A stretch of 15,279 nt of DNA from Bifidobacterium breve (GTDB lineage: Bacteria; Actinomycetota; Acidimicrobiia; Acidimicrobiales; Ilumatobacteraceae): positions 1 to 15,279 of the forward strand of contig CAMDBY010000016.1 in assembly GCA_945889575.1 (NCBI GenBank). The letters are read 5' to 3'. The position numbers and the translations under genes are program-made. Under the pieces are notes generated by a model. The model did no database searches. It had not been told where the DNA came from and worked only from the letters and a program-made list of their open reading frames with translations. Each line of letters begins with the position of its first letter. Positions within the stretch are counted from its first letter, which is position 1. Below are positions 1 through 7,008 of this stretch, piece by piece.

Positions 1-564
1 AGTGCAATTCTCTCTGTCGGCATGGCAGGTCTTGTTGCCGGCGCAGTGTCCATGGCACTTGGTGAATACGTGTCAGTTAGCTCGCAACGCGACTCAGAAC
101 AAGCTGACATTGCCAAAGAAAAATGGGAACTGGAAACCATGCCAGAACATGAGCTTGATGAGCTCACCCAGATCTATGCCAACAAGGGACTTCCACATGC
201 CATGGCTCGCGAAGTCGCAGAGGAACTTACAAAAAACAATGCGCTCGCCACTCACTTGGCAGAGGAACTGGGAATCACTGGTGCAACCCTCGCCAACCCA
301 CTCGAAGCGGCTGCTGGGTCCGCCGGCGCTTTCACGCTTGGAGCTGCTATCCCACTGATTGCAATTGCAGTCGGAACTGCCGCATCTCGAATTGCCCTGA
401 CGCTGACTGTGGTCACAATCTCCCTGATTGGCCTTGGCTTTGTCAGCGCCCGCTTTGGTAAGGCCAGCACAGGAAAACCAATATTCCGTGTCGTCATAGG
501 CGGTCTCGTCGCTATGGGAATCACTATGGCCGTCGGCAAGATCTTTGGGGCGGCAGTCGCCTAG
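1..564 (+). CDS. VIT/CCC1-family iron/manganese transporter (5'-truncated by window edge)
   Basis: The reading frame is open from base 1, so the start and first membrane segment lie outside the window; 187 residues are visible, ending at TAG 562-564. The segment GLVAGAVSMALGEYVSVSSQ (about residues 10-29) is the hallmark second helix of vacuolar-iron-transporter/CCC1 proteins. It is followed by a Glu-rich soluble stretch (about 34-90), which in this family is the cytoplasmic metal-binding domain between helices 2 and 3. Three hydrophobic segments follow at about 108-126, 131-150 and 163-187, as expected for helices 3-5. The family exports Fe2+ or Mn2+ from the cytosol, probably by proton antiport. 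In bacteria the physiological metal is often unproven, so I leave it open. Family is confident; substrate is inference. The next gene starts 43 nt downstream on the same strand. Confidence 0.88.
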   Translation, partial: SAILSVGMAGLVAGAVSMALGEYVSVSSQRDSEQADIAKEKWELETMPEHELDELTQIYANKGLPHAMAREVAEELTKNNALATHLAEELGITGATLANPLEAAAGSAGAFTLGAAIPLIAIAVGTAASRIALTLTVVTISLIGLGFVSARFGKASTGKPIFRVVIGGLVAMGITMAVGKIFGAAVA

Positions 565-607
565 CCCCACCTTGCACTCACCCTTCATAAACAGCGAGAC
601 TGTATGA

Positions 608-1822
608 ATGAGCGCACCCTCCACCACAGATAAAGACACAGCCCGCATTGACGCGGCACTCGATGCACTTCTCGCAGAGTTCGACCCGAAGAAGGTTGAC
701 AACGTCACGTTCCGTGGAGCACGGTTCGACCGAGGACTTGCATGGGTTCATTTCCCCACTGGCCACGGCGGTCTTGACATGCGTCCCGACCTCAACCGTC
801 ACGTCGAAGAACGTCTTCGTGCCGCTGGCGCAGCAGCACAAGACCCCGCAACATTCTTCATTGCTCTCGCAGGTCCAACTATCGCAACACACGGAAGCGA
901 CGAAGTAAAGAAGCGCTTCCTTCGCCCCATGTTTACTGGCGAAGAAAAATGGTGCCAGTTGTTTTCAGAGCCAGGTGCCGGAAGCGACTTCGCTGGTCTT
1001 GGTACTAAAGCGATTCGCGATGGAGACGAGTGGATCATCAACGGACAAAAAGTGTGGAACACACTTGCTCACCTTGCCGACTGGGGAATGCTCGTTACAC
1101 GTACAGACCCAGATGCTCCGAAGCACAAGGGCATGACCTACTTCGCTCTTGACATGCATGCACCTGGTGTTGAAGTGCGTCCACTTCGTCAAATCACTGG
1201 CGAGGCTGAATTCAATGAGGTCTATATGACCGATGCACGCGTACCTGACGCACATCGCGTCGGTGAAGTAGGCGAAGGTTGGCGCGCAGCGCTCACCACA
1301 CTTATGAACGAACGCAGTGCAATCGGCGGTGGCGGTGGCGGAAACGCAAAGCGTCGCGGCCCGATTGATGAAACCATCAGAATTTGGAAAGAGAAGCCCG
1401 CTAACCAACGCAATGCTGCAGACAAAGACAAAATGATGCATTTGTTCTGTGCGAGCGAAGCATTGCGCTACACCGTGATGCGCGGTGCACAAGCTGCAAA
1501 GGCCGGCAACCCCGGACCAGAAGGCTCCATTGCCAAACTCATGTCAGCAGATTTCAACAAGAAGGTCACCGAGTTAACAATCCACCTCATGGGTGCAGAA
1601 GCAATGGTTGATTACGACTTCACCTTCCGTCGTCCAGACACATTGTCAGTAGACGGTTCATTCGGCGGACCTCGTCATTCGTTCTTGCGTGTACGTGCGA
1701 ACTCCATTGAAGGCGGCACAAGCGAAATCATGCGCAACATTCTTGGTGAACAAGTGCTTGGCCTTCCGGGCGAGCCACGCGTCGACAAAGACATCTCCTG
1801 GAGCAAAGTTCCTCGTAGTTAA
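608..1822 (+). CDS. Acyl-CoA dehydrogenase family protein
   Basis: This 404-residue protein is the usual length for an FAD-dependent acyl-CoA dehydrogenase, which makes a trans-2-enoyl-CoA and passes electrons to electron-transfer flavoprotein. The middle domain carries QLFSEPGAGSDFAGL (about residues 117-131) and WIINGQKVWNT, the FAD-contacting strands. The C-terminal helical domain ends with SIEGGTSEIMRNILG, where E368 occupies the catalytic-base position of the common YEGTSE-type motif. A hexaglycine run (IGGGGGG, bases 1321-1341) sits between the middle and C-terminal domains; Gly-rich loops occur here in some actinobacterial homologues. The start at 608 is preceded by another ATG at 604 in a different frame. 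No clear Shine-Dalgarno is visible, though CATAAA at 586-591 could be a -10 giving a short leader. Substrate cannot be read from sequence: it could act in fatty-acid, steroid or xenobiotic acyl-CoA breakdown. No ETF or thiolase gene lies next to it. Confidence 0.93.
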   Translation: MSAPSTTDKDTARIDAALDALLAEFDPKKVDNVTFRGARFDRGLAWVHFPTGHGGLDMRPDLNRHVEERLRAAGAAAQDPATFFIALAGPTIATHGSDEVKKRFLRPMFTGEEKWCQLFSEPGAGSDFAGLGTKAIRDGDEWIINGQKVWNTLAHLADWGMLVTRTDPDAPKHKGMTYFALDMHAPGVEVRPLRQITGEAEFNEVYMTDARVPDAHRVGEVGEGWRAALTTLMNERSAIGGGGGGNAKRRGPIDETIRIWKEKPANQRNAADKDKMMHLFCASEALRYTVMRGAQAAKAGNPGPEGSIAKLMSADFNKKVTELTIHLMGAEAMVDYDFTFRRPDTLSVDGSFGGPRHSFLRVRANSIEGGTSEIMRNILGEQVLGLPGEPRVDKDISWSKVPRS

Positions 1823-1836
1823 TTCTGCATACACAA

Positions 1837-1864
1837 AAGGGCCACTGCCGAAACAGTGACCCTT
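1837..1864. terminator. Hairpin terminator between convergent genes
   Basis: Arms AAGGGCCACTG (1837-1847) and CAGTGACCCTT (1854-1864) pair over 11 positions with one A/C mismatch, around a 6-nt loop. Read on the minus strand the stem is followed by a T-rich stretch (CCCTTTTGTGT), a good intrinsic terminator for the gene ending at 1891. On the plus strand the downstream sequence has no T run, so termination of the acyl-CoA dehydrogenase transcript (stop at 1820-1822) would be weaker. Confidence 0.7.
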
Positions 1865-1890
1865 CAGTGGAGGAAGTAAGAAGTAGTGAA

Positions 1891-2211
1891 CTACGCGGCG
1901 CGAAGGCCCGTGAGTCCTTTACTAATGAACGACACAATTGCGTCTTTAACAGGAATCATGCCGTAGACAATGCAACCGTCAACGCAGATGGTCATCCACG
2001 ATTCCCGCATACTGCCAGTCATGGCGGTCACGATGCTGAGGTTGAGTGCCCAAACGAGTCCAATACTGACAGCCAGTGTGACGTGGTCGCTAAGTACGGG
2101 AATTCGGTTGATAATGCCGTCGATCTTCAACGTGCGGGTCAGCGAGTGAAACACTGGCATAACTGCTCCGAGAAGGATGGATAAAAGGATAAGTGATCCA
2201 AGGGTGTACAT
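1891..2211 (-). CDS. Small integral membrane protein, unknown function
   Basis: I do not recognise this 106-residue protein. Three hydrophobic stretches are visible, at about residues 4-23, 43-65 and 75-98, with few charged residues, suggesting a small multi-pass inner-membrane protein. Its reality is supported by an AGAGG Shine-Dalgarno 7 nt upstream of the ATG at 2211 and by a proper terminator 27 nt beyond its TAG (1891-1893). Its location between two genes in opposite orientation also leaves no competing gene on these bases. It has a short polar C-terminus and two cysteines near the third hydrophobic stretch (ICVDGC). It is divergent from the VOC protein gene across a palindrome-rich 130-bp spacer and convergent with the acyl-CoA dehydrogenase gene, so it appears to be transcribed alone. 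Function is not inferred. Confidence 0.66.
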   Translation of the reverse strand: MYTLGSLILLSILLGAVMPVFHSLTRTLKIDGIINRIPVLSDHVTLAVSIGLVWALNLSIVTAMTGSMRESWMTICVDGCIVYGMIPVKDAIVSFISKGLTGLRAA

Positions 2212-2266
2212 GAGATGCCTCTTTCGAGTCAGTCTCCGCCTACCAAGAATGTAACGAATGTCACAT

Positions 2267-2319
2267 CACATGTGGTGGATATCCACAGGGTGTGGAAAAC
2301 CCTTGTCCTGACAGGGTTT
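2267..2319. promoter_or_regulatory. Palindrome-rich divergent control region
   Basis: The 130-bp spacer 2212-2341 separates two divergent genes. It holds three nested dyads: CACATGTG (2267-2274), a perfect 12-bp palindrome GTGGATATCCAC (2275-2286), and an inverted repeat AAACCCTTGTC / GACAGGGTTT (2297-2319, one bulged T). ATATCCACA (2279-2287) and TGTGGAAAA (2291-2299) each differ by one base from a DnaA box in opposite orientations. A direct repeat GAATGT occurs at 2247 and 2256. Operators for both flanking genes are the plain reading; binding proteins are unknown. Confidence 0.4.
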
Positions 2320-2341
2320 CATAGCGGTCTATGGTTCATCC

Positions 2342-3007
2342 ATGATTCGCCTGCGCCAAATTGCCCTTGTTGCCCACAGCCTTGACCAGGCCATTGCAGA
2401 TATCTCGGTGGCCCTCGACGTCGACGTGATCTACCGAGACCCTGGGGTGGGGTTTTTTGGGCTTCACAATGCGCTGTTCTGTATCGGGGACCAATTCCTT
2501 GAGGTGGTCTCCCCCATTCAGGAAGGCACCACTGCTGGCCGGTTGCTGGCGAAATTGGGTGGCGATGGCGGATACATGGCTCTATACGAAGTTGACGACC
2601 TCGATGCACGCATGGACCATGTGAAGTCGCTTGGTGTTCGCACCGTGTGGGAAGGCACTGGCGATGCAATACGTGGGCGCCACTTACATCCTCGTGATAC
2701 AGGCGGCACGTTGGTGTCACTTGATCAACCAGATGTTGCAGGTGAATGGGCGTGGGGTGGACCGCAATGGAAGTCACATAGACCTTCATCTGTTGTATCA
2801 ACGATTGATTCATTCACCGTGTCTGTTCCCGACCCAGATTCTTCACACTCGTATTGGTCACAATTAGGCATCAATGAAGCCGTGCGGTTTGTGGCATGTG
2901 GCAATCAACCAGAAGGTCTCACTGAAGTGACTATGAAATGTGTCGACTCAACGCGAGATGGCGAGACCCTGCAGATATGCGGCATCACCATTACCTTGCG
3001 GGCGTAA
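2342..3007 (+). CDS. VOC/glyoxalase-like domain protein
   Basis: This 221-residue protein fits the glyoxalase-like VOC family. It opens with RLRQIALVAHSLDQAI, the first beta-alpha unit of such folds. QFLEVVSPI (E55) matches the position of a metal-ligand glutamate, and GRHLHPRDTGGTLVSLDQP (about 112-130) resembles the second-module motif with a conserved His. A YEVDDLDARMDHVKSLGVR segment (about 82-100) is the typical helix between modules. The second half (from about residue 150) is more divergent. VOC proteins bind a divalent metal and catalyse isomerisation, epimerisation, ring cleavage or resistance reactions, so the reaction cannot be assigned. The start at 2342 is chosen because the preceding ATG at 2331 is in another frame; no strong Shine-Dalgarno is seen. 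The TAA lies 3 nt from the stop of the convergent amidohydrolase gene. Confidence 0.8.
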   Translation: MIRLRQIALVAHSLDQAIADISVALDVDVIYRDPGVGFFGLHNALFCIGDQFLEVVSPIQEGTTAGRLLAKLGGDGGYMALYEVDDLDARMDHVKSLGVRTVWEGTGDAIRGRHLHPRDTGGTLVSLDQPDVAGEWAWGGPQWKSHRPSSVVSTIDSFTVSVPDPDSSHSYWSQLGINEAVRFVACGNQPEGLTEVTMKCVDSTRDGETLQICGITITLRA

Positions 3008-3010
3008 GGA

Positions 3011-4660
3011 TTAATTCCCAGAGTTTGAATGCACAACGCCACCAACAACAGTGGCGAGTACTGAGATGTCTTTGATCTCCATCGGGTCAACTGCACATGG
3101 GTCAGCATCAAGCACGGCAAAGTCTGCAAACTTGCCCACTTCAATAGAGCCGTACTCATCATCGCAATGAAGTAGGTACGCAGAACCAATTGTCATTGCC
3201 TTCAAAGCATCAAGCGCAGAGATTCGCTCTGCTTCACCCAAGACATGACCAGTAGAAGTCACGCGGTTCACTGCACACCACATGGTGAACAACGGAGCTA
3301 GCGGCGTCACTGGCGCATCACTGTGAATGGAATGCGGAATGTTCATGCGCACCGCGGTACCAACCGCATCAAGATGTCGTGCTTTAGCTGGTCCCATAGT
3401 GTCGTGGCGGTGGGTATCGCCCCAATAGAACAGATGATTTGCGAACAAATTGACACAGATTCCTAATGTCTTAATTTTGCGGAACATTGCATCCGTTGCC
3501 ATTTGTACATGCTCGAGACGATGACGATGATCAAAACGTGGGTGTGCTTCAAGCAGGCGACGATAAATATCAACGCCCGCTTCAATCGCCTCATCTCCAT
3601 TGGTATGCATTGCTAATTGATAGCCAGCTTTATGGAATGGAAGCATCAATTTAAAGAGATCTTCTGGATCGCCTAGCCACAAACCATTCGGAGAACCACA
3701 GCAATAGCCAGGCCAATTCATTCGTGCAGTACGACCCTGAATAGAACCATCAGCAATGAACTTCAGTGGACCCATTGCAAACTTTTCAGAATTGAATTGC
3801 TGAAGGTCAACTAAAAGATCTGCAATTTCGTCCGGGCTCAGCCGCAATGACATAAAAGTAGCCAGAGGCGCATACCGAACACGAGTAGGAAATCCTGGGT
3901 GGTTCACAACATTCGCGAACCCCTCGATGGATTTTTTTGTTGCAATGTTTGCAAGATCAGTCACCATGGTGCAGCCGGCTTGACGAGCAAGATGACCGCC
4001 ATCCCAGATTGCGCTTTCACCACCTGCATCAAGATTCACGTGCACACCAAGAAACATGGCGAGCGCTAGTTCGCGTATCTCTCCGGAGATGTTTCCATTC
4101 TCGTCGCGATGCACGCCTTCGTCTGTGGCCGTGTTGTCAACTCCGGCACGAGCCAACATCGCAGAGTTTGCATGACCAACATGGCCATTGCTTTGCATCA
4201 CCCAGATAGGGCGAGTTTCGGAAACGGAATCCAACATCTCCAAAGTAAGAGTGCGAGAACCAACCATTGACACATCGAAGCCGACTGCAATGAGTGACTC
4301 AGAAGGGTCCTTCATTTCGGCATGTGCTTCGTGAAGCCTCTCGATGATGGCTTCGACAGTTGGGCATCCGGGTTGATATGTGCCGTCCACTCGTCGACGT
4401 GGATACGACCCAACCCACGGATACCGAGACAATGAACCCTCCCGAACGATGTGGCAATGGGCCTCGATAAATCCGGGCACGATGACTGAATCTGCGAACT
4501 GATTATCAATAGCAATGTCGAGGCCATCAAGGTCCGCCAATACCTGTTCCAACATGCCCGTATGGAGAACTCTTCCGTCTTGTACAGCCACGGCATTCGC
4601 CTGTGAAACTGCTGAATCAAGGGTGACGACGGATCGTGCTGTGAACACTGTGATGCTCAT
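3011..4660 (-). CDS. YtcJ-like amidohydrolase (amidohydrolase family 3)
   Basis: The 549-residue length and motif order fit the YtcJ/amidohydrolase-3 family of TIM-barrel metal-dependent hydrolases. Visible are VPGFIEAHCHI with H68 and H70 (the HxH metal pair), QSNGHVGHANSAML (about 156-169) and KFIADGSIQGRTA (K300-A312, where K300 is a candidate carboxylated or structural lysine). MHTNGDEAI (H352), RLEHVQ (H384) and HSDAPVTPLAP (D448) follow. The N- and C-terminal strands (e.g. GKFADFAVLDADP, about 510-521) form the usual small beta-sandwich. No signal peptide is seen, so it is probably cytoplasmic. Relatives hydrolyse N-substituted formamides or other amide and cyclic-amide bonds; substrate here is unknown. 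The gene is divergent from the aldehyde dehydrogenase gene across only 47 bp, which hints at shared control. Its TAA is 3 nt from the stop of the VOC gene. Confidence 0.9.
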   Translation of the reverse strand: MSITVFTARSVVTLDSAVSQANAVAVQDGRVLHTGMLEQVLADLDGLDIAIDNQFADSVIVPGFIEAHCHIVREGSLSRYPWVGSYPRRRVDGTYQPGCPTVEAIIERLHEAHAEMKDPSESLIAVGFDVSMVGSRTLTLEMLDSVSETRPIWVMQSNGHVGHANSAMLARAGVDNTATDEGVHRDENGNISGEIRELALAMFLGVHVNLDAGGESAIWDGGHLARQAGCTMVTDLANIATKKSIEGFANVVNHPGFPTRVRYAPLATFMSLRLSPDEIADLLVDLQQFNSEKFAMGPLKFIADGSIQGRTARMNWPGYCCGSPNGLWLGDPEDLFKLMLPFHKAGYQLAMHTNGDEAIEAGVDIYRRLLEAHPRFDHRHRLEHVQMATDAMFRKIKTLGICVNLFANHLFYWGDTHRHDTMGPAKARHLDAVGTAVRMNIPHSIHSDAPVTPLAPLFTMWCAVNRVTSTGHVLGEAERISALDALKAMTIGSAYLLHCDDEYGSIEVGKFADFAVLDADPCAVDPMEIKDISVLATVVGGVVHSNSGN

Positions 4661-4688
4661 ATGGTTCCCACTTCCCGACTAGTCCCAA

Positions 4689-4698
4689 ACTGTACAAG
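4689..4698. promoter_or_regulatory. Candidate overlapping divergent -10 elements (amidohydrolase / aldehyde dehydrogenase)
   Basis: The 47-bp spacer 4661-4707 must hold both promoters unless one starts inside the other gene. On the minus strand TACAGT (4694-4689) fits TANNNT and would give a leader of about 20 nt for the amidohydrolase. On the plus strand TACAAG (4693-4698) is a weaker match placing a start near the ATG at 4708. A perfect palindrome GACTAGTC lies at 4677-4684. Neither strand shows a convincing -35. Confidence 0.25.
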
Positions 4699-4707
4699 AA
4701 TGGGCAT

Positions 4708-6108
4708 ATGACTATGCAACTAGACCCGCACACCGATATCGCCTCAATCTCAGGCACGGTGAAAACACTTCGCAACACTTTCAACTCTCGCGTTACGCGA
4801 CCACTGGCGTGGCGTCGTCAACAACTTCAGAACATGATCAACATGCTCGAGAACAATGAGGCTGAATTGCTCGATGCATTAAAAGTAGATCTTGGAAAAC
4901 CAATGGCCGAAGGCTTCATTACTGACCTCGCTTTCGTTACTGGCGAGATCAAGTTGATGATCAAAAATTTGTCGAAGTGGAACAGTGTGGAAAAGGTTCC
5001 TACCCCATTAGTAGCAATACCAGCCAAATCAGTTCTGATTCCAGAACCTCTTGGCGTAGTGTGTGTTATTGCACCGTGGAACTACCCAGTGCAACTGTTG
5101 TTGGTTCCAGCAGCTGGCGCGATTGCAGCAGGCAACACAGTCATAATGAAACCATCAGAAGTGTCGCCAACCGTGTCTGCAGTACTTGCTCGTTTGGTTC
5201 CGCAGTACCTAGACCCTTCTGCTGTTGCACTAATTGAAGGTGGCGTACCAGAGACCACCGAATTGTTGGCACAAAAGTTTGACCATATTTTCTACACGGG
5301 CAATGGAAAAATTGGTCGCGTAGTTATGGCTGCTGCGGCTGTGAACCTCACGCCTGTCACTTTGGAGCTCGGCGGCAAGAGCCCAGTCATCATTGATAAG
5401 AGCGCAAACATCAAAGTCGCTGCTCGTCGTGTTGCGTGGGGCAAGTGGCTGAATGCAGGCCAAACATGTGTAGCCCCCGACTACGTACTTGTTGATTCAT
5501 CTGTTGAAGCAAAATTTGTTGACGCACTGCGTGAATCAATTACTGAGTTCTATGGTGCCAACCCGCACACCAGTGACAGCTACGGTCGTATTGTTTCTCC
5601 ACGCCATTTTGATCGACTTGTCTCACTCATGACAGGCGGAACTCCAATCATCGGGGGCGAATCAGCCGCAGCTGATCGTTATGTCGCTCCAACAGTTCTT
5701 GGCAATGTGAACCTGAATGCACCAATTATGCAAGAAGAAATCTTTGGACCACTTCTTCCCATCATCAGCGTGAAAGATACGAATGAAGCCATTGAATTCA
5801 TCACAAGTCGTGATCATCCATTGGCGTTGTATGTATTTGCAGAAAACAGTGCTGTTGTGGACGACGTGTTGGAACGCACCACTGCAGGCGGAGTCACAGT
5901 GAACGGAACCTTGCTTCACCTCACCAGCCCACACCTGCCCTTTGGAGGCGTTGGCGAGAGCGGCATGGGCGGGTACCACGGCAAATCCGGAGTACGCATC
6001 TTCCAGCACATGAAGCCAGTTTTGAAGCGCGGCACAAAGATTGATCCGAAGATCGCCTACCCGCCATACACAGCACGCAAGCTAAAGTTGTTCCGCAAGG
6101 TACTGTAA
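4708..6108 (+). CDS. Aldehyde dehydrogenase, class 3-like
   Basis: This 466-residue protein carries all the catalytic landmarks of NAD(P)-dependent aldehyde dehydrogenases, which oxidise aldehydes to acids. APWNYP gives N125 (oxyanion), MKPSE gives K148 (cofactor), VTLELGGKSP gives E220 (general base), GQTC gives C254 (nucleophile) and QEEIFGP the late glutamate. The short N-terminus and the tail YPPYTARKLKLFRKVL resemble class 3/fatty-aldehyde-type enzymes rather than the roughly 490-residue class 1/2 enzymes. The tail is basic and amphipathic, but no clear membrane anchor is present. The start at 4708 gives MTMQLDP; ATG 4714 is an in-frame alternative and no strong Shine-Dalgarno favours either. 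The gene is probably co-transcribed with the F420 oxidoreductase 27 nt downstream. Substrate preference (long-chain, aromatic) is not determinable. Confidence 0.93.
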   Translation: MTMQLDPHTDIASISGTVKTLRNTFNSRVTRPLAWRRQQLQNMINMLENNEAELLDALKVDLGKPMAEGFITDLAFVTGEIKLMIKNLSKWNSVEKVPTPLVAIPAKSVLIPEPLGVVCVIAPWNYPVQLLLVPAAGAIAAGNTVIMKPSEVSPTVSAVLARLVPQYLDPSAVALIEGGVPETTELLAQKFDHIFYTGNGKIGRVVMAAAAVNLTPVTLELGGKSPVIIDKSANIKVAARRVAWGKWLNAGQTCVAPDYVLVDSSVEAKFVDALRESITEFYGANPHTSDSYGRIVSPRHFDRLVSLMTGGTPIIGGESAAADRYVAPTVLGNVNLNAPIMQEEIFGPLLPIISVKDTNEAIEFITSRDHPLALYVFAENSAVVDDVLERTTAGGVTVNGTLLHLTSPHLPFGGVGESGMGGYHGKSGVRIFQHMKPVLKRGTKIDPKIAYPPYTARKLKLFRKVL

Positions 6109-6135
6109 GAACTTCCACCTCACAGAAAACACATC

Positions 6136-7008
6136 ATGAAATTTGCTATTGCCTTTGCCAATACCGGTCCATTTATCAATCCCGACAAGGCAGTCGCCAT
6201 GGCACAAGCAGCTGAGGCTGCGGGGTTTGAATCACTGTGGACAGTGGAACACGTTGTTGTCCCTGCCGATTACCAATCGCCATACCCATATAGCGACACC
6301 GGGAAAATGCCAGGCGGTGATGATTCGCCAATTCCAGATCCGCTGATCTGGCTCACATACGTCGCTGCAGCAACACAAGCAATCAACTTGGCTACAGGAA
6401 TTCTCATTTTGCCGCAGCGAAACCCCGTTGTGCTTGCAAAGGAATTGGCAACACTTGACTTCATGTCAAACGGACGCATGCTTCTTGGAACTGGTGTTGG
6501 CTGGATGAAAGAGGAATTTGATGCCATCGGCGTGCCATTTAATGAACGCGGAAAACGTAACGATGAAAACATCGCTGCGATGCGCGCATTGTGGTCAGAA
6601 GAAAAAGCGTCGTACCATGGCGAGTTCGTCAACTTCGATAACTGCATCTTGCGACCACAACCAGTCAAGGGCTCCATTCCTATTCACATCGGCGGCAGCA
6701 CTGACATTGCAGCCAAGCGAGCTGGCCGTCTCGGCGATGGCTTCTTTCCTGCAGGTGGTTCACATGAGGAACTCGCTCGCATAATTGGCATCACCCGGGA
6801 ATCCGCCATCAAGCATGGTCGCAATCCGAAAGATGTTGAAATCACAACAGGTGGCAACGGCGCAATTGGCCCGAACGCGCTACAAGAAATCAGTGCGCTT
6901 GAGGCTCTTGGCGTTGAACGAGTGATTCTCCCTGCGTTCTTGTTCTACCGCGGAACCGAAGATGCTCTCGCTCAATACGGCGAAGACGTCATTAGCAAAG
7001 TCAATTAA
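6136..7008 (+). CDS. LLM-class F420-dependent oxidoreductase
   Basis: This 290-residue protein has the luciferase-like monooxygenase TIM-barrel motifs. They include AEAAGFESLWTVEHVVVP (about residues 26-43), INLATGILILPQRNP (about 83-97), LAKELATLDFMSNGRMLLG (about 100-118) with GVGWMKEEF (120-128), and ILRPQPVKGSIPIHIGGS (about 171-188). The combination best matches the F420-dependent branch rather than FMN-dependent luciferases, so it should transfer hydride to or from F420 on a small organic substrate that I cannot name. It follows the aldehyde dehydrogenase by 27 nt and is probably translated from the same mRNA. Its TAA (7006-7008) directly abuts the stop of the convergent exporter gene (TAG on the minus strand at 7011-7009). 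No Shine-Dalgarno stands out upstream of the ATG. Confidence 0.9.
   Translation: MKFAIAFANTGPFINPDKAVAMAQAAEAAGFESLWTVEHVVVPADYQSPYPYSDTGKMPGGDDSPIPDPLIWLTYVAAATQAINLATGILILPQRNPVVLAKELATLDFMSNGRMLLGTGVGWMKEEFDAIGVPFNERGKRNDENIAAMRALWSEEKASYHGEFVNFDNCILRPQPVKGSIPIHIGGSTDIAAKRAGRLGDGFFPAGGSHEELARIIGITRESAIKHGRNPKDVEITTGGNGAIGPNALQEISALEALGVERVILPAFLFYRGTEDALAQYGEDVISKVN

Noticed and set aside
604..633. Nine-codon ORF (ATG 604) overlapping the acyl-CoA dehydrogenase start as ATGAATG
   Set aside because: Too short to support, with no Shine-Dalgarno; may simply be chance. A regulatory role is possible but unsupported.
94..708. Long minus-strand open frame opposite the VIT and acyl-CoA dehydrogenase genes
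   Set aside because: It lies antisense to two strongly recognisable families, and its translation is rich in Ser, Cys and Asp with no domain; a shadow frame.
1321..1341. Hexaglycine tract in the acyl-CoA dehydrogenase as a frameshift or repeat artefact
   Set aside because: The frame continues intact with family motifs on both sides; Gly-rich loops are known at this position in related enzymes.
2275..2299. Replication origin suggested by DnaA-like boxes
   Set aside because: Only two imperfect boxes, no AT-rich unwinding region, and no dnaA, dnaN or similar gene nearby.
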